Shown here: positions 6,917 to 14,798 of the stretch, one piece after another
How the letters are laid out: each line of letters starts with the position of its first letter
Numbering within the stretch: position 1 is the first letter of the stretch
Assembly (NCBI GenBank): GCA_900551265.1
Contig: URVL01000032.1
Coordinates: forward strand, 1 to 17,959
DNA: 17,959 bases
Reading direction: 5' to 3'
Source of the DNA: an uncultured Eubacteriales bacterium
GTDB lineage: Bacteria > Bacillota > Clostridia > Oscillospirales > QAMX01
Notes under the pieces: model-generated
What the model was told of the DNA's origin: nothing
Databases searched by the model: none
What the model saw: the letters and a program-made list of their open reading frames with translations, nothing else
Position numbers and translations under genes: made by a program

Positions 6917-7416
6917 AAACTGCCGTCTTACATCTGGACGATTTCCACAATCCCGCAGAAGTTCGCCGGCAGGGTGAAAATGAAGTTGACGCCTACTATC
7001 AACATGCATTTGATTATGAGAAAATATGCCGGGAAATTCTTGCGCCACTCCAACGAGACGGCCGTTTGGATCGAGACGTGATGTGCCTGTCGCTCGATAC
7101 GGACCGGTATGAGGTTCGGCGGCACTTTTCCTTGGATGCGGAGACGGTTCTGCTCATAGAAGGTGTCCTGCTTTTTCGCGAACCTCTTGCCGCCTACTTG
7201 GATGGGCGAATTTATTTGCAGATCAGTTTTGAAGAGGTCCTTCGCCGCGCCGCCGTACGGGATGTCCCAAAATACGGCCAGGCAATTCTGACACGATACG
7301 TGGAAAAGTATCTGCCTGTTCAAAAACGCTATCTGGCCGAGTGTGATCCGCTCCGGCAAAGCGATGTCGTCCTCGACCACGAAGACTGGCGGTTTCCCAA
7401 AATCTTGCGGATTTAA
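6850..7416 (+). CDS. Uridine-kinase-like P-loop kinase, 5' end lies upstream in a frameshifted region
   Basis: NTP-dependent kinase of the uridine kinase/phosphoribulokinase class. In this frame the Walker A loop reads GINGVDTSGKT, but it starts at 6838, before the first usable start codon (GTG 6850). The GTG-initiated protein would therefore lose half of its ATP site. The frame is open back to a TGA at 6757 with no ATG, GTG or TTG and no ribosome site. Further motifs are HLDDFHNP (acceptor/Walker-B-like), EVDAYYQHAFD, and VLLIEGVLLFREPL. One extra T in the T6 run at 6789-6794 would join it to the HAD domain as a single protein of about 413 residues. I infer a HAD-kinase fusion split by an indel, real or a sequencing error. 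The phosphate acceptor is unknown. Confidence 0.75.
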   Translation: MDTSGKTIFSERFARFLEITGLKTAVLHLDDFHNPAEVRRQGENEVDAYYQHAFDYEKICREILAPLQRDGRLDRDVMCLSLDTDRYEVRRHFSLDAETVLLIEGVLLFREPLAAYLDGRIYLQISFEEVLRRAAVRDVPKYGQAILTRYVEKYLPVQKRYLAECDPLRQSDVVLDHEDWRFPKILRI

Positions 7417-7422
7417 TTGCAA

Positions 7423-7468
7423 AAAAGCCCGCCCGGTGAAGCAGATTCTCTTCAGCGGACGGGCTTTT
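7423..7468. terminator. Bidirectional terminator between kinase and methyltransferase genes
   Basis: Arms aaaagcccgcccg and cggacgggctttt pair with one mismatch, and GTGAAG/CTTCAG extends the stem inward. A and T runs flank both sides. It sits between two convergent genes and can end both transcripts, including the polyamine operon. Confidence 0.75.
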
Positions 7469-7471
7469 CCA

Positions 7472-8263
7472 TTACTTTTGCCGGTTTTTGGCCAAAAGCA
7501 AATAGGAAAGCGGCAGATCTTTTCCCTCATAAACCGGCGTAATCCCCACATCATGGGGATACTCCTGAAACAGTTCCAAACAGAGTCCGGCACGCAGAAC
7601 GCCGCCTAAAATGTCGGAAACCGTGTGTGTAAAGCTGGTAAACGTCGGGGAATCATAGGTCTCCGAGAGGTAGCTCATGCCGCTGTTTTCCAACCAGGGC
7701 GTATCGCGGAAATAGGGATAAGTCACGCGGATTTCCCCTTCGCGGTATTCCTCCTCGTCCGGCACAGGCAGCAGGCACAAAAACGGATGCGAATCGTGAA
7801 CAAGCAAAACGCCGTCCGGTTTCAGACATCGCTTTCCCAGCGCAAACACCGGGTCCAGGTCTTCAAACCAGGTAAGCGCCCCTACTGTGAAAAAAATAAA
7901 ATCAAACTGTCCGGTATACCGCGCGGGCAGCTCCAGCAGATTGCACGCCTCAAACGTGCAGGCCACGCCGGCTACGGCGGCTGTATCCCGCGCCTGAGCA
8001 ATCAGATTCTCCGCAATGTCAAAACCATATCCCTGCACGGCGCCCAGCTGCATCAGCGAGAGCAGCTCCCGCCCATTATTACAGCAAAACTGCGCGATGG
8101 TTTTCCCGTGGAAGTCCATATCCTCCACCACGCGCACGATATCCGGATGCAGAAAAGGCAGATGCTCGCTTTGCAGCCGTGCGGCATTATCGTCTCCCCA
8201 GCCGGGCTTGCGGTGACGGAATGCATCCTCCCAGGCCAGCTTATTCGACTGAATATAATCCAT
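7472..8263 (-). CDS. Class I SAM-dependent methyltransferase, last gene of polyamine operon
   Basis: A 263-residue soluble protein with a Rossmann-type methyltransferase fold. The SAM-binding motif I is degenerate, AQFCCNNGREL at residues 57-67 in place of the usual glycine-rich loop, followed by an acidic strand end GYGFDIAENLIAQA, the FDFIFFTVGALTW motif and LKPDGVLLVHDSHPF. This pattern fits the Methyltransf_11/25 type; the substrate cannot be read. The ATG at 8263 with GGAAGGA 8 nt upstream is favoured over the in-frame TTG at 8269. It starts 36 bp after nspC with no terminator between, so it is likely co-transcribed. Whether it acts on a polyamine or merely shares the SAM economy is unknown. 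Confidence 0.8.
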   Translation of the reverse strand: MDYIQSNKLAWEDAFRHRKPGWGDDNAARLQSEHLPFLHPDIVRVVEDMDFHGKTIAQFCCNNGRELLSLMQLGAVQGYGFDIAENLIAQARDTAAVAGVACTFEACNLLELPARYTGQFDFIFFTVGALTWFEDLDPVFALGKRCLKPDGVLLVHDSHPFLCLLPVPDEEEYREGEIRVTYPYFRDTPWLENSGMSYLSETYDSPTFTSFTHTVSDILGGVLRAGLCLELFQEYPHDVGITPVYEGKDLPLSYLLLAKNRQK

Positions 8264-8299
8264 AAACAACTTCCTTCCACACAGGGCACGGCATTCTTT

Positions 8300-9427
8300 T
8301 CACGAAAGCCGCCCCTTAAAGTCCTCATACCCAAACTGCCGCACCATTTTAAAACTGCCGTCCCGATTCCGCCAGGCAATGGCAGGCAGCGGCATCCCGT
8401 TAAACGTATTGTTTTTCACCATGGAGTAAATCGCCATGTCGCAGAACGTCAGGCGGTCGCCGGGGGCCAGCGGGCGGTCAAACGAATAGTCGCCGATTAC
8501 GTCGCCCGCCAGACAGGTCGGGCCCGCAAGCCGGTACGTATACGCGCCCTCGCCCGGCTCGCCCGCGCCTTCGAGCGGCGGGCGGTACGGCATCTCCAGC
8601 ACGTCCGGCATATGACAGGCGGCGGACGTATCGAGAATCGCAATCCTGATCCCGTTTTCCACAATATCGAGCACCGTCGTGTCGAGATACCCGGCGTAGT
8701 ACGCCACCGCCTCGCCGGGTTCCAAATAAACCGTCACGCCGTAACGCTCCTGCATACGCCGGATACAGCGCTCCAGAAGCGGGATATCGTAGTCCGGGCG
8801 CGTAATGTGGTGACCACCGCCAAAATTCAACCATTTCATGCGCGGCAAAAACGTTCCGAAGCGTTCTTCCACAGCGTCCAGCGTCGTTTCAAGCGCGTCG
8901 GCGTTCTGCTCGCAAAGCGTATGGAAATGAAGCCCCGAGACACCCGAAAGGTCCGCGCCGGCAAGCTGCGCCGCCGTTACGCCAAGCCGCGAACCCGGCG
9001 CACACGGGTCGTAAATCGCGTGCCCTTCCTGCGTGGAACATTCGGGATTGACACGCAAACCGCATTCGCCGCCCGATGAGAGGACCTTTTCCCGATAGGC
9101 GGCAAGCTGCGCGAGAGAATTGAATACCACATGTCCGCAGATCGCGGCAAGCTCGTCCATATCCGCAGCGCGATAGGCCGCGGAAAACACGTGGCACTCG
9201 CCGCCGAACGTCTCATGCGCAAGCCGCGCCTCATAAAGTCCGCTGGAGGTCGTACCGTCCAGGTACTGCCGCAAAAGCGGATAGGCATAAAACATGGAAA
9301 ATGCCTTCTGCGCCAGCAACACCTTCGCGCCGGTGCGGTCCGCGACGCCGCGCAGGATTTTTGCGTTCTCGGTCAGCCGCGCTTCGTCCACAATATAGCA
9401 CGGCGTCGGCAGGTCTTCGCGGCGCAT
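8300..9427 (-). CDS. nspC: Carboxynorspermidine/carboxyspermidine decarboxylase
   Basis: PLP-dependent, alanine-racemase-fold decarboxylase that converts carboxyspermidine to spermidine (or carboxynorspermidine to norspermidine), the last step of the aspartate-semialdehyde route. The 375-residue product has normal length. K41 in VLLAQKAFS is the expected Schiff-base lysine. Other marks are SGLYEARLA, GLRVNPECS, GLHFHTLCEQ, NFGGGHHI, YLEPGEAVAYYAG for PLP phosphate and ring contacts, and GPTCLAGDVIGDYSF with the conserved cysteine and aspartate of group IV decarboxylases. Its ATG overlaps the stop of the upstream synthase gene (TGATG), so the two are translationally coupled and make consecutive steps. 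Confidence 0.93.
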   Translation of the reverse strand: MRREDLPTPCYIVDEARLTENAKILRGVADRTGAKVLLAQKAFSMFYAYPLLRQYLDGTTSSGLYEARLAHETFGGECHVFSAAYRAADMDELAAICGHVVFNSLAQLAAYREKVLSSGGECGLRVNPECSTQEGHAIYDPCAPGSRLGVTAAQLAGADLSGVSGLHFHTLCEQNADALETTLDAVEERFGTFLPRMKWLNFGGGHHITRPDYDIPLLERCIRRMQERYGVTVYLEPGEAVAYYAGYLDTTVLDIVENGIRIAILDTSAACHMPDVLEMPYRPPLEGAGEPGEGAYTYRLAGPTCLAGDVIGDYSFDRPLAPGDRLTFCDMAIYSMVKNNTFNGMPLPAIAWRNRDGSFKMVRQFGYEDFKGRLS

Positions 9428-10629
9428 CAGTCCACAAGCTCCGGCGAGAAGCTCTCCTGCCAGGGCAGGCCGAACTGATTCAGCGCATCCATAAAGGGAT
9501 CGGGATCAAACTCCTCGATGTTATGCACGCCCGGCTGGTTCCAGGTTCCGGTCAGAAGCATCGCGGCGCCGATCATGGCCGGCACGCCCGTCGTATAGGC
9601 GACAGCCTGGCTGCCGACTTCACGGTAACAGGCCTGGTGGTCGCAGACGTTATAGAGATAGTAGGACTTGTCCTTGCCGTCCTTCTTGCCGCGGAAAATG
9701 CAGCCGATGTTCGTCTTGCCCTTTGTGCGCGGACCGAGCGAGGACGGGTCGGGCAGTACGGCCTTTAAGAACTGGAGCGGGACAATCTGATGACCCTCAA
9801 ACTCGATCGGCTCAATGGAGGTCATGCCGACGTCTTCGAGGCACTTGAGGTGTGTCAGATAGCTCTGACCAAAGGTCATGAAAAAGCGGATGCGGCGGAT
9901 ACCTGGAATGTTGAGCGCCAGAGACTCAATCTCCTCATGGTGCAGCAGGTACATATCGCGTTCGCCGATCTCCGGGAAGTTGTAGACACGCTTGATCTCC
10001 ATCGGCTCTGTTTCGACCCAGCGGCCGTCTTCCCAGTAACTGCCCTTTGCCGACACTTCGCGGATATTAATCTCCGGGTTGAAGTTGGTGGCGAAGGGGT
10101 ACCCATGATCGCCGGCGTTGCAGTCGAGGATATCGATGTACTCGATGGTGTCAAAGTGATGCTTTAGGGCATAGGCGGAGAATACGCCCGTCACGCCGGG
10201 GTCAAAACCGCTGCCAAGCAGTGCCGTAATGCCCGCGTCGCGGAACCGGTCACGGTAGGCCCACTGCCAGCTGTATTCAAAATGCGCGGTATCCTCCGGC
10301 TCGTAATTTGCCGTGTCCATATAGTTGACGCGGCAGGCCAGGCAGGCGTCCATAATGGTGAGATCCTGATAAGGCAGGGCGAGATTCATCACGACGTCCG
10401 GCTGCACCTCGCGGATGAGCGCGATGAGCTGATCGACGTCGTTTGCATCTACCTGTGCCGTCGTAATGCGCGTGGCAGTGGTGCCGGCTAGCTTGTCGCG
10501 CAGCGCGTCGCACTTTGACTTTGTGCGGCTGGCAATGCAGATTTCTTCAAACACACCGCTGTTTTGGCAGCACTTATGGATGGCGACGGACGCAACGCCG
10601 CCGCAGCCGATGATGAGCGCTTTTCCCAT
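9427..10629 (-). CDS. Carboxynorspermidine/carboxyspermidine synthase (saccharopine dehydrogenase-like)
   Basis: NADPH-dependent reductive condensation of L-aspartate semialdehyde with putrescine (or diaminopropane), giving carboxyspermidine for NspC. The 400-residue product belongs to the saccharopine-dehydrogenase family. An N-terminal Rossmann motif ALIIGCGGVAS at 4-14 binds the cofactor; NLALPYQDLTIMDACL, VNYMDTANYEPED and LLGSGFDPGVTGVFSAY are characteristic of this subgroup rather than lysine-pathway enzymes, and the C-terminal QAVAYTTGVPAMIGAAML closes the fold. The ATG follows AAAGGAG. It lies 133 bp after speB, the largest gap after speD-speA, and overlaps nspC. The nspC partnership makes the polyamine role rather than lysine synthesis very likely. 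Confidence 0.92.
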   Translation of the reverse strand: MGKALIIGCGGVASVAIHKCCQNSGVFEEICIASRTKSKCDALRDKLAGTTATRITTAQVDANDVDQLIALIREVQPDVVMNLALPYQDLTIMDACLACRVNYMDTANYEPEDTAHFEYSWQWAYRDRFRDAGITALLGSGFDPGVTGVFSAYALKHHFDTIEYIDILDCNAGDHGYPFATNFNPEINIREVSAKGSYWEDGRWVETEPMEIKRVYNFPEIGERDMYLLHHEEIESLALNIPGIRRIRFFMTFGQSYLTHLKCLEDVGMTSIEPIEFEGHQIVPLQFLKAVLPDPSSLGPRTKGKTNIGCIFRGKKDGKDKSYYLYNVCDHQACYREVGSQAVAYTTGVPAMIGAAMLLTGTWNQPGVHNIEEFDPDPFMDALNQFGLPWQESFSPELVD

Positions 10630-10744
10630 AGGTAGTCTCCTTTATCAATCATTTTAATTTAAATCATGCAAATCTCATAGGCGTTTGCAATTCATACCGC
10701 CAGGTTCCAACCACTCCTGCGGCTGAAAGAACATTCTCAAAACC

Positions 10745-10787
10745 CCGTTTCTTTTTGGCGGCTCAAAAAGAAACGGTTCTTGAAAAA
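10745..10787. repeat. Dispersed hairpin repeat, copy A, overlapping the speB stop
   Basis: A 43-bp element with perfect 13-bp arms (ccgtttctttttg / caaaaagaaacgg) around a 6-nt loop. The same unit recurs at 17796-17838 with only a few substitutions. The speB stop codon (10763-10765) and its last codons lie inside it. In the minus direction it sits between speB and the carboxynorspermidine synthase gene and could act as a weak terminator or an mRNA 3'-end stabiliser. The gap 10630-10762 otherwise shows only a GCAAA/TTTGC inverted repeat near 10668-10688 and the ribosome site of the next gene. Confidence 0.75.
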
Positions 10788-11635
10788 AGTGCGAGCAGCA
10801 TCTCGCGGATGATCTTCCCGGCAACGGCGGTCGAAACGCCGGAGGCGTCGTACCCGGGAGAGAGCTCACACACGTCGCAGCCGACGACACGGCACGTCCG
10901 GCACACGGTCTCCGCCGCGCGCCGCAGCGCGTCAAACGTCACGCCGCCGGCCTCCGGCGTCCCTGTGCCGGGGAACACGGACGGGTCAAGCACATCGAGG
11001 TCCACCGTAAAGTACACGGGACGTCCAGCGAGGGAATCCAGCGTTTCGGCGAGGCCCTCGAAGTCAAATTTCCGCATGGCGGTATGTCCCGCAGCGCTCC
11101 ACTGAAACTCGCTCCGGTCGCCCGAACGGATCCCGAACTGAAAAATCCGTCCGTCGCCCACAAGCTCATGACAGCGGCGGATCACCGCCGCATGGGAGAG
11201 CCGGTCGCCCAGATAGTCGTCGCGCAGGTCGGCGTGCGCATCAAAATGAACGATGGCCAACTCCGGGTACCGCCGCGCCACGGCGCGTACGGCGCCGAGC
11301 GTGACGAGATGTTCGCCGCCGATTAAGAAAGGCAGCTTTCCGTCCGCTAAAATCGTCTGCGCACGCTCCTCGATCATCGCAAGGACGCGTTCCACGCTGC
11401 CATAGGGCAGTTCCAGGTCGCCGCTGTCGAATACAGAGTAGTCGGTCAAATCCGCGTCCTGATAGGGGCTGTAGGTCTCCAGCCCGTAGGACTCGGCGCG
11501 CACGGCATGCGGGCCGAAGCGCGTGCCGGGCCGGAAGGAGGTTGTGCCGTCGTAGGGCGCGCCGTAGAGCACGGCGGCGGCGTCCGGATAGTCCGCGTCG
11601 CAGGCGATAAAGGTCTCGATATTTTTATTCAACAT
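10763..11635 (-). CDS. speB: Agmatinase
   Basis: Mn-dependent ureohydrolase that splits agmatine into putrescine and urea, downstream of arginine decarboxylase. The 290-residue product carries all ligands of the binuclear Mn site: H109 (GGEH), D132, H134 and D136 (HFDAHADLRDDY), and D212 and D214 (DLDVLDPS), with the PGTGTPEAGG loop. Short substrate-loop residues favour agmatine over arginine, and the adjacent decarboxylase supports this. It starts within the end of speE (11-bp overlap). The C-terminal LFSRTVSF is encoded by a dispersed repeat, so the native end has probably been replaced. Hydrolysis of aminopropylagmatine is an alternative or additional activity, as in Thermus. Confidence 0.93.
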   Translation of the reverse strand: MLNKNIETFIACDADYPDAAAVLYGAPYDGTTSFRPGTRFGPHAVRAESYGLETYSPYQDADLTDYSVFDSGDLELPYGSVERVLAMIEERAQTILADGKLPFLIGGEHLVTLGAVRAVARRYPELAIVHFDAHADLRDDYLGDRLSHAAVIRRCHELVGDGRIFQFGIRSGDRSEFQWSAAGHTAMRKFDFEGLAETLDSLAGRPVYFTVDLDVLDPSVFPGTGTPEAGGVTFDALRRAAETVCRTCRVVGCDVCELSPGYDASGVSTAVAGKIIREMLLALFSRTVSF

Positions 11636-12476
11636 CGCGCAAAAGCCTTTCTACGTAATTTGGCAGGGCAAACGCGCCTGCGTGGAGCTTGGTGTTATAG
11701 TAGCCCGTGCCGATGCCGCGCAGGTTCCATGCCGCGGCGTTTAAATCGTACACAGGGTGATACTTTTTCGAGGCAAAGCCGAAGAGCCAGTGTCCGGAAG
11801 GGTAGGTTGGAATGTGCGCCTGATAGACGCGGCAGACCGGGAAGCTCTCGGCGATACGCTTGTGCGCCTGCTGCATGGCGGCGGCGTCTTCCTGATAGAA
11901 GGGACTTTCATGCTGATTGACCATGATGCCGTCTTCACGCAGCGCCTTATAACAGGAACCATAAAATTCCTTTGTAAAGAGGCCCTCGCCCGGCCCAAAG
12001 GGATCCGTAGAGTCCACGATGATGAGGTCATACCGGTTTTCGCAAGAGCGTATGAAGCGCACGCCGTCTTCGTAATGCGCGTGGACGCGCGGATCGTCCA
12101 GGCGGCAGGCGGTTTTTGGCAGATAGCGCTTGCAGACCTCCACCACCAGTTCGTCAATTTCCACGAGGTCAATGCTCTGAATGCTGTCATAGCGCGCAAG
12201 CTCGCGGATCACCCCGCCGTCGCCCGCGCCGATGACCAGTACGTCGCGCACGTTCGGATGCACAGCCATGGGAACGTGCGTCATCATCTCATGATAAATG
12301 AATTCATCCTTTTCCGTCAGCATCATATAGCCGTCGAGCGTGAGAAAGCGTCCAAACTCGTCCGACTCAAACACGTCGATACGCTGGAATTCGCTGCGGC
12401 CGCTGTAAATCTGGCGGTCGACCTTGATCGAAAAATTGACGTTCGGCGTGTGCCGTTCGGTAAACCAAAGCTCCAT
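11625..12476 (-). CDS. speE: Spermidine synthase (aminopropyltransferase)
   Basis: Transfers the aminopropyl group of decarboxylated SAM to putrescine, giving spermidine and methylthioadenosine. The 283-residue product has the small N-terminal beta domain, then YHEMMTH at 61-67, the nucleotide-binding GAGDGG at 83-88, IDLVEIDELV with the ribose-binding acidic residue, and DSTDPFGPGEGLF with catalytic D155 and the gate loop. IPTYPSGHWLFGFAS is the usual C-terminal motif. The ATG has AAAGGAG upstream, located within the speA end (1 bp between the genes). The product of speD supplies the donor. An agmatine-accepting enzyme cannot be excluded by sequence. Confidence 0.94.
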   Translation of the reverse strand: MELWFTERHTPNVNFSIKVDRQIYSGRSEFQRIDVFESDEFGRFLTLDGYMMLTEKDEFIYHEMMTHVPMAVHPNVRDVLVIGAGDGGVIRELARYDSIQSIDLVEIDELVVEVCKRYLPKTACRLDDPRVHAHYEDGVRFIRSCENRYDLIIVDSTDPFGPGEGLFTKEFYGSCYKALREDGIMVNQHESPFYQEDAAAMQQAHKRIAESFPVCRVYQAHIPTYPSGHWLFGFASKKYHPVYDLNAAAWNLRGIGTGYYNTKLHAGAFALPNYVERLLRDVE

Positions 12477-12477
12477 A

Positions 12478-13932
12478 TCAGACTCCTTTCAGCACATTCA
12501 GCCGGTTGACCGAGAGGTCTTCCGTACCGGTCAGGGAGCAGCCTTTTTCTTTTGCGTAATGGATGTAGCGGATGATCTCCGGCGTCACGCGTTCGCCGGG
12601 GGCCAGAATAGGAATGCCGGGCGGATAGCACATGACGAATTCGCTGCAAATGCGGCCCTCCGCCGCCTCGAGCGGTACGGCCTCATGCGCGGCGTAAAAG
12701 GCGTCCTGCGGCGCCATGGCGACCTCCGGCGGCAGATACTCCTGCGTGAGCATCCCGCGCTGTGCGCCGCCGAAGCGCCTGCGCGTTTCGGCAAGGGCAC
12801 TGACCAGGCGCTCGATATCCCGCATCCGGTCGCCGACGGAGACATAGGCCAGGATGTTGCCGAGATCACCGAACTCGATCTGGATGTTATATTCGTCGCG
12901 CAGGATATTGTAAACCTCAATGCCCGCCAGACCGATGTCGAGCGTGTAAACAGAGAGCTTGGTACGGTCGAAGTCCGCAATGCTGTCGCCGTTTATGAGT
13001 TCGTCCGAATAGGCGTAATAACCGCCGATCGCATTAATCTCGCCGCGCGCATACTCGGCGAGATCCGTCACGCGCTGGAAGATTTCCTCGCCGTGCAGGG
13101 CAAGGTTCCGGCGGGAAAGATCGAGCGAGGAGAGCAGCAGGTAAGACGCGCTCGTCGTCTGCGTAAGATTGATGATCTGGCGCATGTAGTCGGCGTTTAC
13201 CTGAGGCCCGGTTAACAGGAAGGAGCTCTGCGTCAGGCTGCCGCCGGACTTATGCATACTGACGGAGGCCATATCCGCACCCGCTTCCATGGCGGAGACG
13301 GGCAATGCCTGCGAAAACGAGAAATGCGTGCCATGCGCTTCGTCCGCAAGCGAGAGCATGCCGTGCTCGTGGGCCAGACGTGTGATGGCGCGAATATCGG
13401 AACAGATGCCGTAATAGGTTGGATTGTTAATAAAAACCGCCTTGGCGTCCGGGTTTTCCCGCATGGCGCGCTCCACCTGGCGCACGGACATACCCAGCGA
13501 GATGCCGAGCCGCTGATCCACCTCCGGATTGACGTACACCGGAACCGCGCCGCAGAGTACCAGCGCATTGATCGCGCTGCGGTGAACGTTGCGCGGCAAA
13601 ATGATTTTATCTCCGCGGCGGCAGGCATAGAGAATCATGCTCTGCACAGCGGAGGTGGTGCCGCCGACCATAAAAAAAGCGTGCGCCGCGCCGAAGGCGT
13701 CCGCAGCAATTTCTTCCGCCTCGCGGATCACGGAGACGGGATGGCAGAGGTTGTCGAGCGGCTTCATGGAATTGACGTCCGTTTCCATGCAGCGCGCGCC
13801 CAAAAACGCGGTCAGTTCCGGGTTCCCGCGCCCGCGTTTATGTCCCGGCACGTCAAACGGCACGACGCGCATGCGCCGGAAATCTTCAAGCGCCTCATAA
13901 ATCGGTGCGCGCACCTGTTTTTCTCTATCCAA
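12478..13932 (-). CDS. speA: Arginine decarboxylase, PLP-dependent, aminotransferase-fold (Orn/Lys/Arg family)
   Basis: Decarboxylates arginine to agmatine, the first step of the pathway. The 484-residue product matches the short Bacillus-type SpeA length. K228 in SVSMHKSGGSLTQSS is the PLP lysine; D197 and H200 in LADEAHGTHF contact the cofactor; early PGHKRGRGNP and FMVGGTTSAVQSMI are family signatures, and the C-terminal FVMCYPPGIPILAPGE is conserved. Arginine rather than ornithine or lysine specificity is inferred from the linked agmatinase. Translation starts at TTG (13932) with GGAGGG 6 nt upstream; no better ATG is present. It is 104 bp after speD and 1 bp before speE. Confidence 0.9.
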   Translation of the reverse strand: MDREKQVRAPIYEALEDFRRMRVVPFDVPGHKRGRGNPELTAFLGARCMETDVNSMKPLDNLCHPVSVIREAEEIAADAFGAAHAFFMVGGTTSAVQSMILYACRRGDKIILPRNVHRSAINALVLCGAVPVYVNPEVDQRLGISLGMSVRQVERAMRENPDAKAVFINNPTYYGICSDIRAITRLAHEHGMLSLADEAHGTHFSFSQALPVSAMEAGADMASVSMHKSGGSLTQSSFLLTGPQVNADYMRQIINLTQTTSASYLLLSSLDLSRRNLALHGEEIFQRVTDLAEYARGEINAIGGYYAYSDELINGDSIADFDRTKLSVYTLDIGLAGIEVYNILRDEYNIQIEFGDLGNILAYVSVGDRMRDIERLVSALAETRRRFGGAQRGMLTQEYLPPEVAMAPQDAFYAAHEAVPLEAAEGRICSEFVMCYPPGIPILAPGERVTPEIIRYIHYAKEKGCSLTGTEDLSVNRLNVLKGV

Positions 13933-13980
13933 AGTAGTCCCTCCTTTGCGTCGCGGCGGACGGGCAGTTGCCCGCGAAAG

Positions 13981-14002
13981 CGCCGCTTTTTTAAAAGCGG
14001 CG
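13981..14002. terminator. Intra-operon hairpin between speD and speA
   Basis: A perfect 10-bp stem (cgccgctttt / aaaagcggcg) with a 2-nt loop lies in the 104-bp speD-speA gap. The U-rich part is inside the stem and no T run follows, so it may attenuate, pause, or mark a processing site rather than fully terminate. The flanking GC-rich sequence can form further stems. Confidence 0.4.
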
Positions 14003-14036
14003 CCCGGGCGGCGTGCCGGGCAAGCGCGGCGGTGAT

Positions 14037-14798
14037 TTAATAAATGTTGCAGCCGGAGAAGATCTCTATCATCTCGCGCCGCAGGCTCGACGAGATCTCC
14101 AGCCGCCGCGACGGCGGGAGCTCGAATACGTCGGTGTTAAACAGATAATTTTGCAGATCGATTTCCTTAATCAGCATTTTTGTATGAAAAATATTTGCCT
14201 GGTAGACATTGATATCCACTGCGTCATATTTGAGCAGCGTTTTGGGATCGATGTAGTCCTGGATGGAAGTAATGTCGTGATCGATGAAGAGCTTGCGTCC
14301 GCTCACGTCGCGCGTAAACCCACGCACGCGATAGTCCATGGTAATGATATCGGAGTCAAAGCTGGAGATGAGGTAGTCGAGCGTGGAAAGCGGCGTGATT
14401 TCGCCGCAGGTCGCTACGTCGATGTCTACACGGAACGTGGCGATGGCGTTATCCGGATGGTATTCGGGATACGTGTGCACGGTGACATGGCTCTTGTCCA
14501 GATGCGCCACGATTTCATCGCCCCCTGCCGGAATCATGGACCCCTCCGCAATGAGGAACGTGACGGACGCGCCCTGGGGGTCATAGTCCTGCTTCGATAC
14601 GCTGAGTACCTTTGCGCCGATCATCTCCGTCAGATTCGACATGATGTTTGTGATGCGCTCGGAGTTATACTGCTCGTCGATATAGGCGATATAGTTCTTC
14701 TGCTCGCGCGGGGTCTTGGCATAACAGACATCGTAAATATTAAAGCTTAAGGATTTTGAGAGGTTATTAAACCCATAAAGTTTCATTTTGTGTTCCAT
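14037..14798 (-). CDS. speD: S-adenosylmethionine decarboxylase proenzyme
   Basis: Makes decarboxylated SAM, the aminopropyl donor for SpeE. The 253-residue product is the long, E. coli-like bacterial form rather than the short Bacillus/Thermotoga form. The proenzyme cleaves itself before S103 in HLDKSHVTVHTYPE, turning the serine into the pyruvoyl cofactor; H108 and C131 (DVATCGEITPL) are the processing and catalytic residues. The N-terminal MKLYGFNNLSKSLSFNIYD (from residue 5) is typical. The ATG at 14798 is preceded by a GGGGG tract about 8 nt away, a mediocre ribosome site, consistent with control at translation. First gene of the operon, behind a leader of about 0.5 kb. Confidence 0.95.
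   Translation of the reverse strand: MEHKMKLYGFNNLSKSLSFNIYDVCYAKTPREQKNYIAYIDEQYNSERITNIMSNLTEMIGAKVLSVSKQDYDPQGASVTFLIAEGSMIPAGGDEIVAHLDKSHVTVHTYPEYHPDNAIATFRVDIDVATCGEITPLSTLDYLISSFDSDIITMDYRVRGFTRDVSGRKLFIDHDITSIQDYIDPKTLLKYDAVDINVYQANIFHTKMLIKEIDLQNYLFNTDVFELPPSRRLEISSSLRREMIEIFSGCNIY

Noticed and set aside
7625..9079. 484-codon plus-strand open frame
   Set aside because: It runs antisense to the methyltransferase and nspC, both with clear motifs and ribosome sites. Its translation is basic and low in recognisable motifs, as expected of a GC-rich shadow frame.
11757..14040. Several plus-strand frames of 250-263 codons opposite speE and speA
   Set aside because: They are antisense shadows of genes with full catalytic motif sets and have no plausible ribosome sites.
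14013..14750. 245-codon plus-strand frame opposite speD
   Set aside because: Antisense to a full-length SpeD with its processing serine and catalytic cysteine; no family resemblance in the antisense product.
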